Shown here: piece after piece, positions 58,601-64,000 of the stretch
Layout of the letters: every line of letters starts with the position of its first letter
How positions within the stretch are numbered: position 1 is the first letter of the stretch
Assembly (NCBI GenBank): GCA_029844215.1
Contig: CM056725.1
Coordinates: forward strand, 35,804,485 to 35,868,484
Length of the DNA stretch: 64,000 bases
DNA from: Przewalskia tangutica
Lineage: Eukaryota > Streptophyta > Magnoliopsida > Solanales > Solanaceae
Reading direction: 5' to 3'
Translations under genes and position numbers: made by a program
The notes under the pieces: model-generated
Told to the model about the DNA's origin: nothing
Seen by the model: only the letters and a program-made list of their open reading frames with translations
Databases searched by the model: none

Positions 58601-59177
58601 CCTCGACCTACCCACTGGGGTACTCTCGGCGAAGGGGAAGGGCTCTCGACAAAGGGCCTTCTCAAAGGGGAGGGGGTGTTTGGACGAAACACTACAAGGA
58701 GAGGGGAAGGCTTTCAAGACTTAGAAACTTTGTGGAATGGATGAAGAAGTCATCAAAGAGGTATTTATAGGTCAAGCCATGGCCAACCAATGGCCAAGAT
58801 CATGCCAAGTGCAAGGCAAGTGTAGGGCCAAGATCATGCCAAGTGCACCTTATCCATCTACCACCAAAATATCCTACCTACCACTTGACAAAAGCCAACC
58901 CATTTCGTCCACCCTTGACCGCCCAAGTCCTTTCAATGAGAGGGTGACAAGTGTCGCCCTCTTGTTGGTCCAAAATGTTTCGTCTCTCGGAAAAATCCGC
59001 AAAAATTAAAAATGACATAGCCGGAATTTTCCCTACGAAAGCTGTGGAAACGTTTCGTCGAAAAACGACTCTAACCGGGTGTTGTGCACAAAAATAATTC
59101 GGCCAAGCCTTATTTAAAAGTTCAAATTTTTCTACGTACGTCCTTACGTACATACCCTGGAAATACGGGGTATAACA
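55699..59177 (-). repeat. 5' LTR of element D (3479 bp)
   Basis: TGTCACGACCCG to cggggtataaca. GC-rich zone at about 56570-56740; TATTTATA at 58762-58769, about 410 bp from the LTR 5' end; dyad near 58938-58958; two copies of the 34-bp unit at about 58792-58847. Promoter LTR of an otherwise complete element. Confidence 0.87.
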
Positions 59178-59182
59178 TATAA
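59178..59182. repeat. Target-site duplication TATAA, right copy
   Basis: Matches 49560-49564. Confidence 0.85.
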
Positions 59183-60184
59183 CATACATAATAAAAAGAC
59201 ACTACACTGTACATGATTCCAACCCCACATATGAATACAGACCTCTAAGAGTTTTACTGAACTATGACGGGACAAGGCCCCGCCGTACCCATAACTGTAC
59301 AAAAACCTGTACTGAAGGATCTATACCAAAAAGATAAACTCCTGAACAGATGAAGCTATCCAAAAACTCGGAGCAGGGTCCTACACATGCCGATCACCAA
59401 ACTGTGTACCTAAACCTGCGGCATGAACGCAGCCCCCCGAAGGAGGTCAGTATGAATAATGTACCAAGTATGTGAAACAGTAAGTACTGTAATGAAATCA
59501 TAACAGTCTAAACAAAACAGAAGACATGTATGATAGCCAACCTACAGTACACAATACATAAGCAGTCATATCAAGTCAGGGACGCATGCCCTCAAATTCA
59601 TTACTCAAATATAACCATGGGTCTCACGCCCAGACTATCAATCATGCCCGTGGAATCCTTCCTCACTGCCGGCAGTACATGATATAATACAACATCAATA
59701 AGCACACTGAACCTTGCAATCATGAGAGTAATGCAATCCTTTTTATCTTCTAAGTTATGTCTTTAACAATGAGAATTACTGTTCCACTTTAAACCATACA
59801 CACACTGCACCCTTTCATTAATGAAATCACTACCGTTTCAAAACATGAAGGTCGTGCGGTGCGGTCAACCACCTACGTGTTATAATGCAACCTATCATGG
59901 GACTATTTCACCCGCGAGGACTATTTCACCGCTTAGGTCGCGAGGACCCATGATGAGTCATCGGTACACGATACTCGCATCACGGATAGCTAATCCATGA
60001 CTTATATATATCCCGAGAATTTAACCCGCCCGAGTCAAATACCGACCCGCCGTGAGTGTGTACCACTCACCCCCATAGGGAGCTAACCCATGGTATCCTT
60101 GAAACAAGTTGTCGGCCCTTTATGGAGGGACGCGGAGATGTGGAGATATGACACTTGCACGAATGTCTATATGAGCAACCCATA

Positions 60185-60365
60185 TGCAAACAAACCAAGA
60201 CAAAACCATGCCTTTATACAAATCAAGACAATTACCATGCCTTTTTTTTTTTGTCATAAACCAAGACAATACCATGCCTTTCCTTTTTACACAAACCAAG
60301 ACAATACCATGCGTTTCTTTTTGTCATAAACCAAGACAATACCATGCCTTTACACAAACCAAGAG
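60185..60365. repeat. Tandem array with AACCAAGACAATACCATGCC units
   Basis: Five irregular units of about 30-45 bp separated by T-rich stretches. Frames across it encode repetitive peptides and are not genes. Confidence 0.82.
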
Positions 60366-60384
60366 AAATCCTTATTTAAGCAAG

Positions 60385-60490
60385 CCAAAGTACTTATCAA
60401 GGCACACATAGAATAATTCTCATTTAAACAAGCCAAAGTACTATCAAGGCACAAATGGAAAATTCTCATTTAAACAAGCCAAAGTACTAC
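60385..60490. repeat. ~53-bp tandem repeat (about 2.5 copies)
   Basis: Units with AAGCCAAAGTACT, TCAAGGCACA and ATTCTCATTTAAACAAG. Confidence 0.78.
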
Positions 60491-61064
60491 GTAAGTACAT
60501 TCCTTTCAAAAGACTTCTTTTTATGTAAAACCCCAAGATACTAACACCCGTAGTATCAAGGAATGTCTATTTTTCAAAGTAAGTTACTACACTTTTAGAA
60601 AACCCATTTCAAAGCTTGAAACCAAGTAACTTCAAATTTTCACAATCTAGGCAACTTATGCCCATTAATCAAAATAGACAACTTTCTTAACCTTCCATAA
60701 AGCCGTTATAACTAACTTCCCATAAAGCTGTTATAACCCTTTAATTGTTTTAGACATATTCATTCCTTTTATAACCAAGAGACTTATACTTTTAAAACCA
60801 AGTAACTCACACCTTTAAAACAAGTTACTTTTCTTTAAATCATGTCATTTCTCCTCTTTCAAATCAAATAAGTAAATCACTCTTTTGACTTCCCTAAAGT
60901 CATTAAAACAACCCTTAGGTTTTGGAACTAAGGCCTTAGCCAAAAGATTTGGACACCACTTCCTCTTTAAGACGCTATGTACTTCACGTAAAACACTTTC
61001 ACTTTTGAAAATCCAAACTTCAACAAGGCTATGGATTATAACAACTTTCAATTTAAACATCCAA

Positions 61065-61215
61065 AGTACAATCCATGAAGTATATAGAACAACTTCTATA
61101 TTAGGCAGTCCAAGCACAGTCAAGGAAGTATATAGAACAACTTCTATATTAAGCATTCCAAGCACAATCAAGGAAGTATATAGAACAGTTTCTATATTAG
61201 GAAGTCCAAGTACAA
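61065..61215. repeat. ~48-bp tandem repeat (about 3-4 copies)
   Basis: Units with GAAGTATATAGAACAACTTC and TATATTAG followed by CCAAGCACAATCAAG. Open on both strands, which yields a 128-residue repetitive frame that I do not regard as a gene. Confidence 0.83.
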
Positions 61216-62595
61216 TCAAGGAGTGGATCATTTAAGGAGTAGAATTTGCTTACTTTACCATAAGGAGTCATGCTAGAAGGAGAGGAGATGGTTCACATAC
61301 CTTTCCGACTTAATCCACAAGCTGAGTCAAAAACGCCGCACGTAGGATTGTCAACCTATAATGGTCAAAACACGACTATCAATTTCTAGTTTCTAACGTA
61401 GAATAATACTAAGTATATGGTCTCTTATTCTACGGGAAAATCAGGCAGCACCTCATTTGTTTCAACATACTTGTCCACCTTTTTCAAGGCCCGATAATCA
61501 ATAACCAACATGCCACATTTAAGGCTCAACATACCAACCAATCAAAAGGGAATTATACGCCTTACAGGACGTATAAAATTCTGCCCTCACAATTCATATA
61601 AAACAGTCCAAACTTAAGTATCATTTCGACTACAAGGTACAACCGCGTAAAATCTTTTCCAATTCCTTTTTAATCCATATAATCGTTTTCTCATGTTATA
61701 TAGTCGAAACCAATCTCAACCACTATAATCCCTTATTTTAGACAACATGCGACGCTTATAACTATCGACCAATTTGTATTTCAGTCACAAGGGCTAACAA
61801 GGTCATTTTCGGATTAGGGTTCCAATAGTCATAACACTTATCCAACTTCATAATATATACTTCATACTTTCTAATATCCATAGCTACAATAATAAGGAAT
61901 CTTATTTTACTTCCAAGAGGAGAGGGAATTTTACCTTTAGGATTTCGTCCACTATAGCCCTTTTTCCGCAACTCCTTTTCTTGTCAAATCATCCACACGA
62001 ACCCTCCACAAGTCTATCAACACTTTATCTTCTTGCCGCCTCACCAAAATATTCACTAGGCTTAGGGTTCTTAAGATTTTTAGGGAGAGGAGAAAGAGGG
62101 ATTTCCTTAGGGTGGATCTTGCAAATGACCAAGTCTTGCAAGACTTGGTCAAATAAATAAGACCTTTCTTGGTCCACAAGATGGGAGGGACACTTGTCGC
62201 CCTCCCATGGGCTTTTAACAAAATATCTTCTGATTTTTCCCTACTTTATACGAAAATTTCCGCCTCGGCGCCGCGGCCCTGCAGTCGGCGCCTCGGCGCT
62301 GTGGTGCCTGACTGAAACCACTTTCCTGTTCATCGGCCCACTGAACTTGTATTTTCCATAACTTTCTACTCCGACGTCCTATAAACGAGCGGTTGGTTGC
62401 GTTGGAAACAAGACTCACCGAACCTCATATTAGGTCTTTGAAATACCCAAACACTCCTAATATGCCTTTATATATATTGCTCCAAAGTTGACTAAAAATT
62501 TGTCAAAAACATTTCGCCAACTTATCTACCCAGATTCAAATCTTATTTCTTTCGTAAGTCCTTAAATACATGCCCTGACATTACGGGGTGTAACA

Positions 62596-63323
62596 TAATG
62601 TAAGTATGATAAATGACTTGAAATAATGAAAGGCAAATTAATTTGAAGGCATCAATTGCTTAAGGTCTTAAAAGAAAGAAGTCACTTGATGATACTACGG
62701 GCGGGTGACCCTACTGTGATCATGAGCATCCTATTTTTATGTAGTAAAGTATATATACTTGGTTACTCTCATTGTTTGTAAGGCACAGTGTACTGTAATT
62801 TGGTTATCATACATGTCTCCAGCTTTATTTTAGACTTATGATGTAAATTGCAGTATTTTTTCAGTTTTACATACTTGGTACATATTGTGTACTGACCCCC
62901 TTTCCTCAGGGGTTGCGTTCATGCCGCAGGTAGGGGTAATCAGGTGGTGGATCCTTATTCTTAGGATCACTGATCAGGTGTCAGAAGCTCCATTTCTCCG
63001 GAGGTTTGTCTTTTGGTACGGTTTTCGCTGATGTTGTAGATTTATGTACATTCAGGGGTATGGCGGGGCCCTGTCCCGCCACAGTTGTTATTCTTAGAGG
63101 TCTGTAGTCATATTTGTGGATTGGGTTTTAAAGAACAGAGTTGTACTGATGTATTTTGGTTTATGTACATTTTACGGAAGGTGGCCTTATCGGCTAGCCT
63201 GTTGATGTTTATTTTCTAAGTATTGGTATGTGTTGTGTATGTTCCGCTGCTATTCACTGATGTATACCTGAACGGGGTGCCCAGGTAGGGCACCGGTCGC
63301 GGCCCCGGGGTCGAGTCGTGACA
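62596..63323 (+). repeat. LTR 3' end fragment, plus strand
   Basis: Opposite in orientation to fragment 6 and starting directly after its terminus. It contains ATCATACATGTCTCCAGC, GTTGCGTTCATGCCGCAGG and ATGGCGGGGCCCTGTCCCGCC in LTR order. It ends GTCGTGACA at 63323, the canonical LTR end, directly against the LINE sequence. The 5' part is missing, and no PBS follows. Together with fragment 6 it forms an inverted pair. Confidence 0.7.
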
Positions 63324-64000
63324 GTATGGGCAAGAAAAGAAGAGGTGAGCCCTTGTCTCATTAGCACGCTTGCAGAACCCGCAAGTCTTGTCTTCCAAGT
63401 TTAGGTAGGAGAGAGTGTATTTGGTAGCAATACGCTTCCTACAAGTGAGCCAGACTGTGAAAGAAAATTTAGGAGGAATGAAGCCTTTCCAAATTTGAGA
63501 CATCCAAGGCTTATGCTCCCGCGGGGTGCGCAGGACCTCATACACAAGGCCAGAATCAAATTTCCCATTGGTGCAACACTTTTCCAAGCCGACAATTGTG
63601 TTTCCTTGACTCCCAAAGATGCTTATAAAAGTGTCGCGAATGCCACAAAGTTTCTTGAATAAAGGGGAATCCCTAGCACGTACCTCATAATCCCAAATTG
63701 ATTGGCATGTCAAGTAGTAGCTATTAATCCATTGAACCCATAAGGTATTCGCCTTAGTGTGAGTTTGCCATATGGTCCGGGAGAGTAAGGCATGATTCCA
63801 TACTTTGATGTTCATAAGACCCAAGCCTTATTCAGATTGAGGCACACAAATCTCATCCCAAGCGACTCTTGGTGGCTTACCACCCCATAAGAACTGGATG
63901 CAAGCTAAGCGTACCTTGTTGAGAACTGAAGAGTGAATAGGAAGTGCCCGAAACCAAAAGCTCTCGACACCCTGAAAAACCGATCTGATTAGTTCCAGTT
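63324..64000 (-). pseudogene. L1-type LINE ORF2 C-terminal fragment
   Basis: The minus-strand frame entering from the right edge carries the end of a plant L1-like reverse transcriptase (KPPRVAWDEICVPQ) and then the zinc-binding region typical of these ORFs: WKGFIPPKFSFTVWLTCRKR, followed by CGFCKRANETRAHLFFSC, i.e. CX2C with a downstream H and C. Only the part downstream of the catalytic region lies in the window. A TAA stop interrupts the frame near 63828, where the family has a glycine-rich GLGL segment. The frame is cut at 63323 by the LTR end, so the last about 35 residues of the longest open frame (63216-63824) come from the LTR and are not LINE. It is a dead fragment and the probable oldest layer at this edge. 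Confidence 0.8.

Larger units (their letters stand above)
49565..59177 (-). mobile_element. Full-length non-autonomous element D (9613 bp, subfamily 2)
   Basis: The simplest complete copy in the window: 3' LTR 49565-53071, internal 53072-55698, 5' LTR 55699-59177, flanked by TATAA on both sides. LTRs make up about 73 percent of its length. The internal region has an intact PBS, leader stem-loop, gag ends, integrase tail and polypurine tract. LTR to LTR differences are mostly small indels at CHG triplets plus a repeat-number change at 52652-52740, so the insertion is probably young. Confidence 0.87.
59183..62595 (-). repeat. Diverged LTR, right part of fragment 6
   Basis: A more distant member of the same LTR family on the minus strand. 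It shares ordered blocks with the others: GACGGGACAAGGCCCCGCCGTAC near 59265, GGCATGAACGCAGCCCCC near 59420, ACATGTATGATAGCCAAC near 59524, CCATAAAGCCGTTATAACTA near 60693, GGTTCACATACCT near 61290, and the terminus ggggtgtaaca at 62595. A dyad variant lies near 62186. It includes several private tandem arrays and no coding region. Confidence 0.75.

Noticed and set aside
60845..61235. 128- and 116-residue frames resembling a membrane protein or a repeat protein
   Set aside because: Produced by the 48-bp tandem repeat, open on both strands, inside an LTR with no codon-like constraint.
61460..61515. Reverse-transcriptase-like string IDYRALKKV on the minus strand inside fragment 6
   Set aside because: Only about 10 residues match the RT motif. 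The homologous stretch in fragment 5 (33110-33150) does not keep the frame, and nothing around it resembles RT.

Overview
The window is angiosperm nuclear heterochromatin made almost entirely of LTR-retrotransposon sequence. I see no host protein-coding gene, tRNA, rRNA or CRISPR array. The plant assignment rests on TGGTATCAGAGC primer-binding sites (initiator-tRNA-Met type), Ty3/Gypsy-type gag and integrase remnants, LTRs that begin TGTTATACCCC and end GTGACA or GTTACA, and a plant L1-type LINE fragment at the right edge. The long LTRs, gag style and integrase tail resemble the chromovirus Tekay/Del lineage; that assignment is inference. Species is not identifiable.

Layout. (1) 1-2789, 30104-34098, 48950-49564 and 59178-62595 form an old substrate of minus-strand LTR pieces joined head to tail. 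Most pieces keep the LTR 5' terminus but lack the 3' end. (2) Three younger insertions sit in it, each with a 5-bp target-site duplication (TSD): 2790-30103 (plus strand, CTAGC), 34099-48949 (minus, GAAAT) and 49565-59177 (minus, TATAA). (3) The first is itself a nest. It holds an outer plus-strand element, an inner plus-strand element A (6267-14770, followed by a second internal start), and a minus-strand element B (15063-24178). (4) The second, C, is LTR-internal-LTR-internal-LTR inside a single TSD. (5) The third, D, is a simple full-length copy. (6) 62596-63323 is a plus-strand LTR 3' end abutting a LINE ORF2 fragment (63324-64000, minus).

All elements are non-autonomous. LTRs of 3.2-3.5 kb flank internal regions of only 2.1-2.7 kb. 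Subfamily 1 (A, C) keeps a gag with its core domain and nothing recognisable from pol. Subfamily 2 (outer, B, D) keeps the gag ends without the core, plus a remnant of the integrase C-terminal part. Protease, reverse transcriptase and RNase H are absent from both. Cis signals are retained: PBS, a stem-loop just after the PBS with compensatory stem changes and a GTGCAC loop, an inverted repeat beside the polypurine tract, and a U3 dyad centred on an E-box. This suggests parasites mobilised in trans.

One caution applies throughout. Copies differ repeatedly by one- or two-base losses at CAG, CTG and CCG. This looks like a sequencing or polishing artefact at CHG sites, so individual frameshifts should not be taken as biological without read-level checks.
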